NCBI GenBank assembly: GCA_017550445.1
Contig: JAFZOV010000067.1
Coordinates: forward strand, 1-31,127
Length of the DNA stretch: 31,127 nucleotides
Origin: Fibrobacter sp.
GTDB lineage: Bacteria; Fibrobacterota; Fibrobacteria; Fibrobacterales; Fibrobacteraceae
Direction: 5' to 3'
Below the pieces are notes generated by a model. It saw only the letters and a list, made by a program, of their open reading frames with translations. It had not been told where the DNA came from and did no database searches. The position numbers and the translations under genes are program-made. This document shows positions 7,052 to 14,384 of the stretch, piece by piece; positions within the stretch are counted from its first letter, which is position 1, and each line of letters starts with the position of its first letter.

Positions 7052-8140
7052 TTATTTATCGATAATCGCGGAGGCGACGACGCCTTCGCCGGAATACAGC
7101 ACCAGGACTTGCCCCGGAGCCGCAGCAAACTGCGGCTCTTCAAATTGTACACGGATGCGACCCGGTTCCAAGTCAAGGACTTTTGCGGGAGCGCCCTTGT
7201 GCCCTAAGCGGATGTGGGCATCTAACGTTCCCTTGAGCAGCGGCGAACTTTCAGAAACCATCAAGTTCAAATCGACTGCAGAAACTTCGAGGCAAGAAAG
7301 CGCACTGCGGGGGCCGAGAATCACCTGATTCTTGTGTGCGTCAATTGCTACGACAAAGAGCGGTTCTTTTTGACCGCCGATATTCAATCCCTTGCGCTGA
7401 CCCACGGTGTAATTCACGATACCCTTGTGCTTGCCCAGCACCTTACCGTTCACATCTACAAAGTCTCCCGGTACCTGATCCGATTCCTCGAACAGCACCG
7501 AGTAATCGCCACATTCGATAAAATCCTGGCTTTCGCGCTTGGTGGCGAAATCTTCCCAACCAATTTCAGCGGCGAGAGCCTTTACGTCTTGCTTGTGCAT
7601 ACCGCCCAGCGGGAACAGCACTGTCGAAAGTTGCTCTGCCGAGAGTCGCGACAAAAAATAAGTCTGGTCCTTGCCCGTATCTAAGGCGCGATACAGGAAC
7701 GGTTCGTTCTCGTTTTTGAAATCTAAGCGAGCGTAATGCCCCGTGGCAAAATAATCGAAATCGATTCCCATTTTGCGGGCGGCCAAATGCAACGCGCCAA
7801 ACTTGATGGACTGATTGCAACGTACGCATGGGTTCGGCGTACGACCGGCGCGGTATTCGCTGCGGAAATAATCGAGCACCTTGGTTTTGTATTCGCCAGC
7901 GACAGGAACCACATAATGCGGAATTCCCAAACGGTCTGCCACCAATTTCGCTTCTTCGATATTCTTGTCTTCGCTGGGGCCGTAGCAGCCTTCGCGGCCT
8001 TCGACCGCGGGCATCTTGACCGAGCCATCCCATGTCGCCATGGTAAGGCCCACGACATCGTACCCCTGCTTTTGCAACAGGTACGCCGAAAGGGCGGAAT
8101 CTACACCGCCCGATAAACCGACTGCTACTTTTTTTGTCAT
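7052..8140 (-). CDS. mnmA: tRNA-specific 2-thiouridylase MnmA
   Basis: Adds sulfur to U34 of Lys, Glu and Gln tRNAs, using ATP to activate the base. The 362-residue protein has the PP-loop SGGVDS (10-15), TPNPCVRCN (101-109), the FATGHYARL segment, KDQTYFLSRL (157-166) and VGQRKGL. The cysteine pattern is slightly unusual: C105-x-x-C108 replaces the E. coli-type NPDxxC, and the second catalytic region reads KRESQDFIEC, putting C210 two residues later than the Cys in the common STGIC form. The CxxC plus a third Cys could hold an iron-sulfur cluster, as proposed for some MnmA proteins; that is inference. The start at 8140 is chosen from homology at MTKKVAVGLSGG. The upstream gap to 8346 is shared with the divergent JAMM gene. 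It depends on the cell's sulfur-relay supply. Confidence 0.95.
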   Translation of the reverse strand: MTKKVAVGLSGGVDSALSAYLLQKQGYDVVGLTMATWDGSVKMPAVEGREGCYGPSEDKNIEEAKLVADRLGIPHYVVPVAGEYKTKVLDYFRSEYRAGRTPNPCVRCNQSIKFGALHLAARKMGIDFDYFATGHYARLDFKNENEPFLYRALDTGKDQTYFLSRLSAEQLSTVLFPLGGMHKQDVKALAAEIGWEDFATKRESQDFIECGDYSVLFEESDQVPGDFVDVNGKVLGKHKGIVNYTVGQRKGLNIGGQKEPLFVVAIDAHKNQVILGPRSALSCLEVSAVDLNLMVSESSPLLKGTLDAHIRLGHKGAPAKVLDLEPGRIRVQFEEPQFAAAPGQVLVLYSGEGVVASAIIDK

Positions 8141-8254
8141 TGAGCCAAATGTAGAAGCCACGAAAACAAATGTCTAATAAAGTTTTTGAATACCTAAATA
8201 TCGTCAAAAGCTATAACGGCATAATTGACCATCGAAAAAAAAAGCCGTTTTCAC

Positions 8255-8274
8255 TACATTTTCCTACAAATGTA
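8255..8274. promoter_or_regulatory. Inverted repeat in the mnmA / JAMM divergent region
   Basis: Perfect 7-bp arms TACATTT and AAATGTA separated by 6 bases. It lies upstream of the putative promoter of the JAMM gene (TATATT at 8322) and over 100 bp from the mnmA start. A candidate dimeric regulator site of unknown owner. Confidence 0.4.
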
Positions 8275-8297
8275 ATATGAAAGTAAGTTTTGTGTAA

Positions 8298-8327
8298 AAG
8301 ACGCATCGAAACCCGCATTCTATATTT
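8298..8327 (+). promoter_or_regulatory. Putative promoter of JAMM gene, degenerate relative of the sulfur module
   Basis: TATATT at 8322-8327, preceded by TTC as in the five sulfur-module promoters, with AAAGAC 18 bp upstream in the place of TTGGAC. The spacer (GACGCA, then CGAAA, then GCATTC) resembles the spacers of the cysT and metY promoters. The upstream TTAT-N11-ATAA element is absent. The -10 box ends 19 bp before the ATG. Confidence 0.5.
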
Positions 8328-8346
8328 ATAATCCTATTAGAACAAT

Positions 8347-8736
8347 ATGAATATAGACCTAAGCGAAAAAACAACTCACCGAATGACTTTGGCTGCTGAG
8401 CAGGCCTATCCGCATGAATGTTGCGGGATTTTGATTGGCAAAAATGAAAATGGCCGCGTTGTCGTTACGGATTCACGCGAAGCCGCAAACCAAGCCGACA
8501 AAGAAAAGACTGAGCGACATTTTGAATTAGATCCGATGTTCCTTTACCAGGTGGAACGCGAAATTGAAGGTAGCGGGAATGAAGTCGTCGGTTTTTACCA
8601 TTCGCACCCTGATTGCAAAGCGGTCCCTTCGGAAGAAGATGCCAGGAACATGATTCCCGGACTCGTTTACATCATTCTTTCTGTTACCGAGGCGGGAGTA
8701 ATTGATATAAGGCATTATGAAAGACAAGACTCTTAG
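8347..8736 (+). CDS. JAMM/Mov34 metallopeptidase, Mec-like
   Basis: A 129-residue JAB1/MPN/Mov34 zinc peptidase of the bacterial Mec type. The JAMM motif is complete: HSH, then seven residues, then SEED (in FYHSHPDCKAVPSEED, residues about 85-100), preceded by the conserved HECCGILIG with Glu near the N-terminus. Relatives cut after the di-glycine end of ubiquitin-like sulfur carriers, either removing a C-terminal extension or releasing the amino acid made on the carrier. The next gene encodes a carrier fused in front of an E1 domain, so this enzyme is a good candidate to cut that fusion; this is inference. Its last codons and stop overlap a dispersed repeat (8732-8779), and the C-terminus may have been altered by it. 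Confidence 0.9.
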   Translation: MNIDLSEKTTHRMTLAAEQAYPHECCGILIGKNENGRVVVTDSREAANQADKEKTERHFELDPMFLYQVEREIEGSGNEVVGFYHSHPDCKAVPSEEDARNMIPGLVYIILSVTEAGVIDIRHYERQDS

Positions 8737-8779
8737 ATTCTTCGACTCGCTTTGCTCGCTCAGGATGACACATCCTAAG
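8732..8779. repeat. Dispersed repeat of the SEQSESK type
   Basis: Bounded by CTTAG and CTAAG, with the familiar core TTCGACTCGCTTTGCTCGCT followed by CAGGATGACA. On the opposite strand it encodes the false peptide ILSEQSESKNL, which recurs in annotations of many bacterial genomes and marks this intergenic repeat. It includes the stop codon of the JAMM gene and ends 10 bp before the next promoter module. Confidence 0.75.
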
Positions 8780-8788
8780 CACCACTTC

Positions 8789-8858
8789 GTTATAGAAAAA
8801 AACAATATCTCCGCATAATAACAATGTATTGGACATACAAAGTATCCGGTTCTATATT
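8789..8858 (+). promoter_or_regulatory. Sulfur-module promoter 1 (before carrier/E1/rhodanese gene)
   Basis: One of four ungapped 70-bp copies. It has TTAT-N11-ATAT (one mismatch to ATAA), then TCCGCATAA, then TTGGAC at 8829-8834, an 18-bp spacer and TATATT at 8853-8858. The expected start of transcription is near 8865, giving a leader of about 65 bases that contains AGTACGGAGA just before the GTG start. It probably drives the fusion gene, the encapsulin and the cysteine desulfurase. Confidence 0.85.
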
Positions 8859-8930
8859 TCGCCATGTCAAAAGCCCCGAATTTGGGGAGTTTTTGCGCAA
8901 AATTACACTTTTTTAGTACGGAGAGAAAAA

Positions 8931-10397
8931 GTGAAAATATACATATCAGCTACACTTAGAAAGTTTCTTGGGAGTACGCCCCAAGTAGAAATTCCTGCGA
9001 GTTCTATTCGAAAAGCTTTGGCGATTCTTCTGGATATGCATCCGGAAGCACAGAATGTTCTTTACGACGAAAACAAGAAAATCAGGGACTTCATTCAAAT
9101 TTACGTTAACGGAAAAAAGCTCTCGGTTGACGCCCTTTGGGACACGGAACTCCCGGCAGAAACCGAAATTCTGCTTTTGCCCGCTATTGCAGGCGGCGCT
9201 CCCAGCGACGCTCCTGTAGAAAGTTTGATTTCGGATGAAAGGCGCAAGGCTGTTTCGTTTGACGATTCCGAAGTGGAACGCTTCGGCAAGCACTTGATGC
9301 TGAAAGACATTGGCGTCAAGGGTCAAAAGCGAATCAAGGCTGCAAAGGTCGTAATCGTTGGCGCAGGGGCTCTCGGTTCGGCTGTTATCCAGTATTTGGC
9401 TGCGGCAGGTGTCGGCACCATCAAGGTGATTGATTTTGACGAAGTCTCACTTGAAAACTTGCAAAGTCAGGTGCTGCATGGCACAAGAGATATCAAGCGC
9501 CCCAAGGTTGCATCGGCTAAGGACAAAGTAAAAAACATCAACAAGAATATTGAATTCATCGCCGAAAAAGAAAAACTCGATGCATCCAATATCGTGGAAC
9601 AGTTGGACGGCTACGACTTGGTTGTCGATTGTACCGACAATTACAAGGCCCGCTACTTGATCAACGACGCCTGTGCCCTGCATGGCATTCCGGTTGTGTT
9701 TGGAGCCATTTACCAGTTCGAAGGTCAGGTGGGTATTTTCAACTTGGACGGTGGCCCTTGCTACCGTTGCCAATACCCGTCGCCCCCGCCGGCAGGCCTT
9801 ATTCCTTCTTGTGCCGAAGGTGGTGCCATCAGCCCGCTCCCCGGCATTGTCGGAAGCATTCAGGCAAACGAAGCGCTCAAACTGATTTTGGGCATTGGCG
9901 AACACCTGAACGGAAAACTGCTGCACATTGACAGTTTGTATTTGACATCGAAAATTCTAAAAGTCGAACGCAACAGGACTTGCCCCATTTGCGGCAACAC
10001 CCCGACCATTACCGATGTCGAAGAAATTGATTACGACGAACTTTGCGGACTCAAAACAGAAAACGAGACGCCGGTGGAAGGCTTTACGCCCGAAGAGCTC
10101 GCCAAGAGAATCGAAAACGGTGACGACATGACGATTGTAGATGTGCGCGAACCGCACGAACGCGCCATTTTGCGCTTCCCGAACGCCATCGTAATCCCCA
10201 TTGGACAGCTCGCTCGCAGACAAAAGGAACTCGACCCCAACAAGGACACGATCTTTATCTGCAAACAGGGCAAGCGCAGCGAACTTGCTATCAACACCTT
10301 GCGCGAAGCAGGCTACACAGGCCCGCTTTACAACCTGAAGGGCGGAATCGATGCCATGAAGGACATCCTGTTCTCGCACGAAGGAGCATGGCTATAA
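8931..10397 (+). CDS. Fusion: ThiS/MoaD-like carrier + E1-like adenylyltransferase + rhodanese
   Basis: A 488-residue protein with three domains. Residues 1-89 form a ubiquitin-like sulfur carrier ending LLLPAIAGG. Residues about 115-345 form a MoeB/ThiF-type E1 with GAGALG (144-149), zinc cysteines C277/C280 and C351/C354, and the E1 cysteine C294 in IPSCAEGG. Residues about 385-488 form a rhodanese with C444 in FICKQGKRS. MoeZ-type proteins have E1 plus rhodanese; here the carrier is joined in front, so its di-glycine (88-89) is internal, followed by APSD. It would need cutting before it could carry a thiocarboxylate, and the JAMM gene just upstream could do this. GTG at 8931 is chosen because GGAG precedes it and upstream codons lie in the promoter. 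It probably supplies sulfur for cysteine or another product, as in CysO systems. Confidence 0.92.
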   Translation: MKIYISATLRKFLGSTPQVEIPASSIRKALAILLDMHPEAQNVLYDENKKIRDFIQIYVNGKKLSVDALWDTELPAETEILLLPAIAGGAPSDAPVESLISDERRKAVSFDDSEVERFGKHLMLKDIGVKGQKRIKAAKVVIVGAGALGSAVIQYLAAAGVGTIKVIDFDEVSLENLQSQVLHGTRDIKRPKVASAKDKVKNINKNIEFIAEKEKLDASNIVEQLDGYDLVVDCTDNYKARYLINDACALHGIPVVFGAIYQFEGQVGIFNLDGGPCYRCQYPSPPPAGLIPSCAEGGAISPLPGIVGSIQANEALKLILGIGEHLNGKLLHIDSLYLTSKILKVERNRTCPICGNTPTITDVEEIDYDELCGLKTENETPVEGFTPEELAKRIENGDDMTIVDVREPHERAILRFPNAIVIPIGQLARRQKELDPNKDTIFICKQGKRSELAINTLREAGYTGPLYNLKGGIDAMKDILFSHEGAWL

Positions 10398-10416
10398 AAT
10401 TTTTAAACCTCATCCC

Positions 10417-10433
10417 TACCTAAACGCTAGGTA
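10417..10433. promoter_or_regulatory. Inverted repeat before the encapsulin gene
   Basis: Perfect 6-bp arms TACCTA and TAGGTA around AACGC, in the 88-bp gap between the fusion gene and the encapsulin. No T-run follows, so it is not a usual terminator. It may be an operator, or a small RNA stem that protects or separates the very abundant encapsulin message. I see no TATATT promoter in the gap. Confidence 0.4.
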
Positions 10434-10485
10434 ATGAAGAACAAATCAATCAACTTGCCACAACAACAAAAGAGAGGTACTCACA

Positions 10486-11451
10486 ATGGCAAATGAATCC
10501 ACAGATAAAAAAGTCGGCATCAATGCACTTGGTGCAAAGGCTGCCTACAACCTTGCAAACGTAACCAAGACTAAGCCGCAATTCGGTGCCCTCACCCCGA
10601 AGTGGCTCACCAAGTTCCTTGAATTCAAGGGCCTGGAAACCGGTCTGTTCCGCGTGAACAAGGTTGTCGAAGGCGAAACTCCGCTCGATGTTCTTTGCAG
10701 CCAGACCAAGAAAACCGACATTATTCCGGAAGGCTACGTCGAATACGAAACCGAACCGCGCGAATACAAGCTGAACTCCATCTCTACGATCATCAACGTC
10801 AACACCGCGATCGAAGATGTTTACAGCTCTCCGTACGATCAGGTTCAGGAACAGCTCGGTCTCGCTATCGAATCTCTCCGCGAACGTCAGGAAAGCCTGC
10901 TCATCAACAACGATGACTATGGTCTGTTGAAGAACGTCGTCGATTCCCAGCGTATCCAGCCGCGTCGTGCCGATGGCCGCCCGACTCCGGACGATCTCGA
11001 CGAACTCATTTCTAAGGTTTGGAAGGAACCGTCCTTCTTCCTCGCTCACCCGCGTGCTATCGCCGCTTTCGAACGTGAATGCACCCGCCGTGGCGTGCCG
11101 CCTGTTGTCGTTGACATCGCCGGTGGCAAGTTCCTTACCTGGCGCGGCATTCCTCTGGTCCCGACCGACAAGCTCCTTGTTGACGGCGTGAAGAATCCGA
11201 AGTCCCAGGGCGGCAAGACCAACATCTTGCTCGTGCGTACCGGTGAAGCCAAGCGCGGCGTGATTGGACTCTTCCAGGCGGGTCTCAAGAACGAACATTC
11301 TCGCGGTCTCTCTGTACGTTTCCGCGGCATCGACAACAAGGGCGTTGCATCTTACCTGCTCTCCCTCTACTGCTCTGCCGCTATCCTTGCAGACGACGCT
11401 ATTGCAGTTCTCGAAGATGTAGAGGTCGGCGAATACTATGATTACGAATAA
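10486..11451 (+). CDS. Family 2A encapsulin shell protein (SrpI-like)
   Basis: A 321-residue HK97-fold shell protein that should assemble into a protein nanocompartment. I recognise it from overall similarity to SrpI-type encapsulins: the N-terminal arm with LGAKAAYNLANVTKTKPQ, LTPKWLTKFLEFKGLETG, the EYETEPREYKLNSISTIINV segment, FFLAHPRAIAAFERECTRRG, RGIPLVPTDKLLVDG, and the C-terminal GVASYLLSLYCSAAILADDA. No cyclic-nucleotide-binding domain is present, which separates it from Family 2B. It overlaps the cysteine desulfurase gene by 14 bp, the expected shell-cargo pairing. SD AGAGAGG lies just before the ATG. Codon use looks strongly biased, suggesting high expression. Known relatives package cysteine desulfurase, and in one system the shell stores elemental sulfur; the role here is inferred from that. 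Confidence 0.92.
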   Translation: MANESTDKKVGINALGAKAAYNLANVTKTKPQFGALTPKWLTKFLEFKGLETGLFRVNKVVEGETPLDVLCSQTKKTDIIPEGYVEYETEPREYKLNSISTIINVNTAIEDVYSSPYDQVQEQLGLAIESLRERQESLLINNDDYGLLKNVVDSQRIQPRRADGRPTPDDLDELISKVWKEPSFFLAHPRAIAAFERECTRRGVPPVVVDIAGGKFLTWRGIPLVPTDKLLVDGVKNPKSQGGKTNILLVRTGEAKRGVIGLFQAGLKNEHSRGLSVRFRGIDNKGVASYLLSLYCSAAILADDAIAVLEDVEVGEYYDYE

Positions 11452-13180
11452 TCCAGATACCAGATCGCTGGAAGAACTCGCCGGAGTTCCCAATGCGGCT
11501 GAACTGGAGCAACTTGCAAACGAGTATTTCCCTGACTTGACGGAAAGTGCTTACGCAGCCCCCACGGCAGCTCCCGAGGCTCAGAATGCTTCTGCTGCGC
11601 AGGGTGTAAGTGCCGCTCAGGGGGCCGCTGCCATCAACCAGACTCCAGTCTTTGACTGGGAACATCCGTTTGCCACCTATGGCGACCAGCCGACTTCTTC
11701 GGCACCGTTTGCCTATGGTGGAAACTCTACGGATTCCTGGCTCAAGACGGTCGAGGCTCCCGCTGCACCTGAAGCGCAGTTCTTGCCGCAGCAGGGTGAT
11801 GTTGCCGTTACGCCGGCACCCGCAGCAGGGTATTCCCCGAAGGTTGTCTCCAAGACGCAGGCCGCAGAACAGAGCCGCACGATTGATGCTCCGACATCGC
11901 TCGGTGGCGACTCCGTGAATGCAGCTTCTGCAGCACAGCCCGGAAATTCCAGAAACGATTCTATCCGCATCGGTTCCAAGACCCTGTCGCAGATCCGCGC
12001 CGACTTCCCGATTCTTTCGAAGCAGATCAACGGACATCCGCTGGTTTGGCTCGATAACGGTGCCACGACGCAGAGGCCGCAGCAAGTCATTGACCGCATC
12101 AAGTACTACTACGAAAACGAAAACTCCAACGTCCACCGCGGCGCACACACGCTTGCCGCCGCTTCGACAGACGCCTACGAGAACGCCCGCGGCATTGTCC
12201 GTGACTTTATTGGCGCTCCCTCGGCCGAAGAAATCGTTTTCGTGCGCGGTACTACCGAAGCCATCAACTTGGTTGCCAACGCTTACGTGAAGCCCACACT
12301 CCAGCCGGGTGACGAAATCATCGTCTCCATCTTGGAACACCACGCCAACATTGTTCCTTGGCAGCTCATCGCCGAAGAAACGGGCGCGATCATCAAGGTG
12401 ATTCCGTGTGATTCTACCGGCCAGCTCAAGCTCCACGATTACGAAGCCTTGTTCACGAAGCGCACCAAGTTCGTTTCCGTGACGCATGTTTCGAACGTGC
12501 TCGGCACCGTGACCCCGATTGAAGAATTGATCGCCATTGCCCACAGGCACGGTGTTCGAATCCTCATTGACGGTGCACAGTCTATTGCGCACATTCCGGT
12601 GAATGTCGCTGCCCTCGACGCAGACTTCTTCGTGTTCTCTGGACACAAGGTGTTTGCTCCGACCGGTATCGGTGTCGTTTACGGCAAGAAGGAATTGCTC
12701 GAAGCTGCACGCCCCTACCACGGTGGCGGAAACATGATTGCCGACGTGACCTTCGAACGCACCATCTACAACGGAATCCCGAACAAGTTCGAAGCGGGTA
12801 CCGGAAGCATTGCCGACGCCGTTGGCCTTGGCGAAGCTCTCACGTACCTCTCGAACATCGGAATGCCCTGCGTGTTCAGATGGGAACATGAACTGTTGCA
12901 GTACGGCCTCAAGGAACTCAAGACTGTCAAGGGTCTGCACCTTGTGGGAACCGCACTCAACAAGGCATCTGCGCTTGCCTTCAAGCTCGACGGATACTCC
13001 GACGAAGAAGTGGGCAAGAGGCTCGACGCTTACGGCATTGCCGTTCGCACCGGGCATCACTGCGCACAACCCGTATTGCGCCATTTCGGATACGAAAGTA
13101 CGGTACGCCCCACTTTGGCTCTGTACAATTCGCCCGATGACATTGATGCGCTCGTAAAAGCGCTGAAGACGTTCGCGTAG
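11438..13180 (+). CDS. Encapsulated SufS-like cysteine desulfurase with disordered N-terminal cargo domain
   Basis: A 580-residue PLP enzyme that removes sulfur from cysteine. Residues about 1-175 are low-complexity, rich in Ala, Pro, Gln and Ser, typical of the disordered targeting region of Family 2A cargo. Short conserved-looking islands stand out in it: LEQLANEYFPDL (23-34), VFDWEHPFATYG (71-82) and APEAQFLPQ (110-118). The catalytic part has LEHHANIVPW (H301), LIDGAQ (D378), the PLP lysine K404 in FSGHK and the active cysteine C542 in RTGHHCAQP, all type II (SufS). It begins inside the shell gene, so translation is probably coupled, with GAGGTCGG upstream. The shell probably takes it in through the N-terminal islands. 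Ordinary SufS proteins are about 400 residues, so the extension is the key oddity. Confidence 0.94.
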   Translation: MITNNPDTRSLEELAGVPNAAELEQLANEYFPDLTESAYAAPTAAPEAQNASAAQGVSAAQGAAAINQTPVFDWEHPFATYGDQPTSSAPFAYGGNSTDSWLKTVEAPAAPEAQFLPQQGDVAVTPAPAAGYSPKVVSKTQAAEQSRTIDAPTSLGGDSVNAASAAQPGNSRNDSIRIGSKTLSQIRADFPILSKQINGHPLVWLDNGATTQRPQQVIDRIKYYYENENSNVHRGAHTLAAASTDAYENARGIVRDFIGAPSAEEIVFVRGTTEAINLVANAYVKPTLQPGDEIIVSILEHHANIVPWQLIAEETGAIIKVIPCDSTGQLKLHDYEALFTKRTKFVSVTHVSNVLGTVTPIEELIAIAHRHGVRILIDGAQSIAHIPVNVAALDADFFVFSGHKVFAPTGIGVVYGKKELLEAARPYHGGGNMIADVTFERTIYNGIPNKFEAGTGSIADAVGLGEALTYLSNIGMPCVFRWEHELLQYGLKELKTVKGLHLVGTALNKASALAFKLDGYSDEEVGKRLDAYGIAVRTGHHCAQPVLRHFGYESTVRPTLALYNSPDDIDALVKALKTFA

Positions 13181-13181
13181 T

Positions 13182-13276
13182 TTAGACGAGAGAACGGCGC
13201 TTCGCGCCTACAGACGAGTGACGAGAGATTTTTTTAGAAAATTTCTCTCGTCTTTCGTCTCTCGTCTTTCGTCTAA
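13182..13276. repeat. Dispersed palindromic repeat (ACGAGAGACGAAAG type)
   Basis: Starts 2 bp after the desulfurase stop. The outer arms TTAGACGA and TCGTCTAA (13182-13189, 13269-13276) match perfectly. Inside, GACGAGTGACGAGAGA (13213-13228) pairs at 14 of 16 positions with TCTCTCGTCTTTCGTC (13244-13259), and a small GGCGC-TTC-GCGCC stem sits at 13196-13208. The right side is two exact 14-bp tandem units TCTCTCGTCTTTCG (13244-13271). Purine-rich on one strand, it looks like a genome-wide interspersed repeat. It separates cargo and acetyltransferase genes and may attenuate transcription. Confidence 0.75.
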
Positions 13277-13301
13277 CAATTCCTTTTACATTATCTAAAC
13301 T

Positions 13302-14261
13302 ATGCACGAATTAATCAAAGAATCCGAAGTCGAAAAAGCCGTCCAAACTATTTTTGCAGACTACAACGGCGGCAAGCATATCGATAATATCGACATTTAC
13401 AATCGACCCGACCAGGCCGAGATTCAGACGATTTTGCAGAATTTGATCCGAGTCGTTTATCCCGGACATTTTAGAGACCGCACACACAAAATTTATAACC
13501 CCAAGAACAGTTTCGCGGTTTTGATTGAAGATACATTTTACCACCTTCACAAGCAGGTGGCTATCGCTCTCGATTACTGTAAACTTCGCGGCTCCATGAC
13601 CTCCGACGAACGCAAAATCGAAAGCTATCGCATTTGCAAGGAATTCTTCGCAAAGATTCCGCAAGTCCGCGAATTCCTTGAAACCGACTTGCACGCCGCT
13701 TATGACGGCGACCCCGCTGCCGGCTGCCTAGACGAAATTATTCTCGCTTACCCCGGCCTTATGGCAACGACGATTTTCCGCATTGCCCACGAACTTTACC
13801 TGTTGCATGTGCCGGTACTTCCGCGACTCATGACCGAATACGCGCACTCCAAAACGGGCATCGACATTCACCCCGGCGCAACCATCGGCAAGTATTTCTT
13901 TATTGACCATGGTACAGGCATCGTGATTGGCGAAACGGCTGTCATCGGCCAAAATGTGAAAATTTACCAAGGTGTGACCCTGGGCGCACTTTCTACACGA
14001 GGTGGCCAGCGACTTTCTGGCAAGAAACGTCACCCGACAATTCAAGACAACGTAACTATTTACGCAGGCGCATCTATTCTCGGCGGCGACACCGTTGTAG
14101 GCGAAAATGCTGTCATTGGCGGCAACGCATTCATTACAAGTTCCGTGAGCGCAAACACCCGCGTAAGCATGAAAAACCTTGAAATGGATTACGTCTCTAC
14201 CGACAAGAAACGCAAAACCGAAGAGATTACTCAAAGCGAAGAGTGGTACTACATTATTTAG
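13302..14261 (+). CDS. cysE: Serine O-acetyltransferase (EpsC/CysE family)
   Basis: Makes O-acetylserine from serine and acetyl-CoA, the acceptor for cysteine synthesis. The 319-residue product has an N-terminal helical domain (about 1-190) and a left-handed beta-helix of hexapeptide repeats: the active-site segment HPGATIGKYFFIDHGTGIV, then GETAVIGQNVKIYQGVTLG and the later VTIYAGASILGGDTVVGENAVIGG. The extended length fits the EpsC-type serine acetyltransferases. It follows the encapsulated desulfurase, a neighbour often seen in Family 2A encapsulin loci. The dispersed repeat at 13182 lies between them, so a separate promoter or partial read-through is possible. The C-terminus EEWYYII does not clearly match the tail that binds CysK in other species. 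Confidence 0.92.
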   Translation: MHELIKESEVEKAVQTIFADYNGGKHIDNIDIYNRPDQAEIQTILQNLIRVVYPGHFRDRTHKIYNPKNSFAVLIEDTFYHLHKQVAIALDYCKLRGSMTSDERKIESYRICKEFFAKIPQVREFLETDLHAAYDGDPAAGCLDEIILAYPGLMATTIFRIAHELYLLHVPVLPRLMTEYAHSKTGIDIHPGATIGKYFFIDHGTGIVIGETAVIGQNVKIYQGVTLGALSTRGGQRLSGKKRHPTIQDNVTIYAGASILGGDTVVGENAVIGGNAFITSSVSANTRVSMKNLEMDYVSTDKKRKTEEITQSEEWYYII

Positions 14262-14275
14262 CGGAAAACGTCATT

Positions 14276-14345
14276 GTTATAGAAAAAACTGATAATTCCG
14301 CATAAAAAGATAGTATTGGACAAGGGGCTAAGTGCCTTCTATATT
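14276..14345 (+). promoter_or_regulatory. Sulfur-module promoter 2 (before tusA-thiS-E1-JAMM operon)
   Basis: Ungapped 70-bp copy. TTAT at 14277-14280, eleven bases, ATAA at 14292-14295, then TTCCGCATAA, TTGGAC at 14316-14321, an 18-bp spacer and TATATT at 14340-14345. The leader to the ATG at 14385 is about 33 bases after the expected start site and contains AGTACGGAGA. Confidence 0.88.
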
Positions 14346-14384
14346 TGAACTCGAATTTAACAATTCAAGTACGGAGAAACAATA

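Noticed and set aside
8732..8779. Terminator after the JAMM gene
   Set aside because: The arms are short and no T-run follows; the core matches a common dispersed intergenic repeat.
8829..8930. An upstream TTG start for the carrier/E1/rhodanese gene
   Set aside because: It lies in the -35 box of the promoter module, and the GTG at 8931 has GGAG and matches the carrier fold start.
10486..11451. Phage capsid protein from a prophage
   Set aside because: The shell has an HK97-like fold, but no other phage gene is near, and it overlaps a cysteine desulfurase gene with a cargo-type N-terminus, which marks it as an encapsulin.
11399..13084. A 561-codon open frame on the minus strand opposite the cysteine desulfurase
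   Set aside because: It is a shadow of the desulfurase gene. The plus strand has clear catalytic motifs, and the minus translation is rich in residues typical of antisense frames and matches no family I know.
13244..13271. Possible CRISPR or tandem-repeat array
   Set aside because: Only two 14-bp units with no spacers and no cas genes; it is part of a palindromic dispersed repeat.
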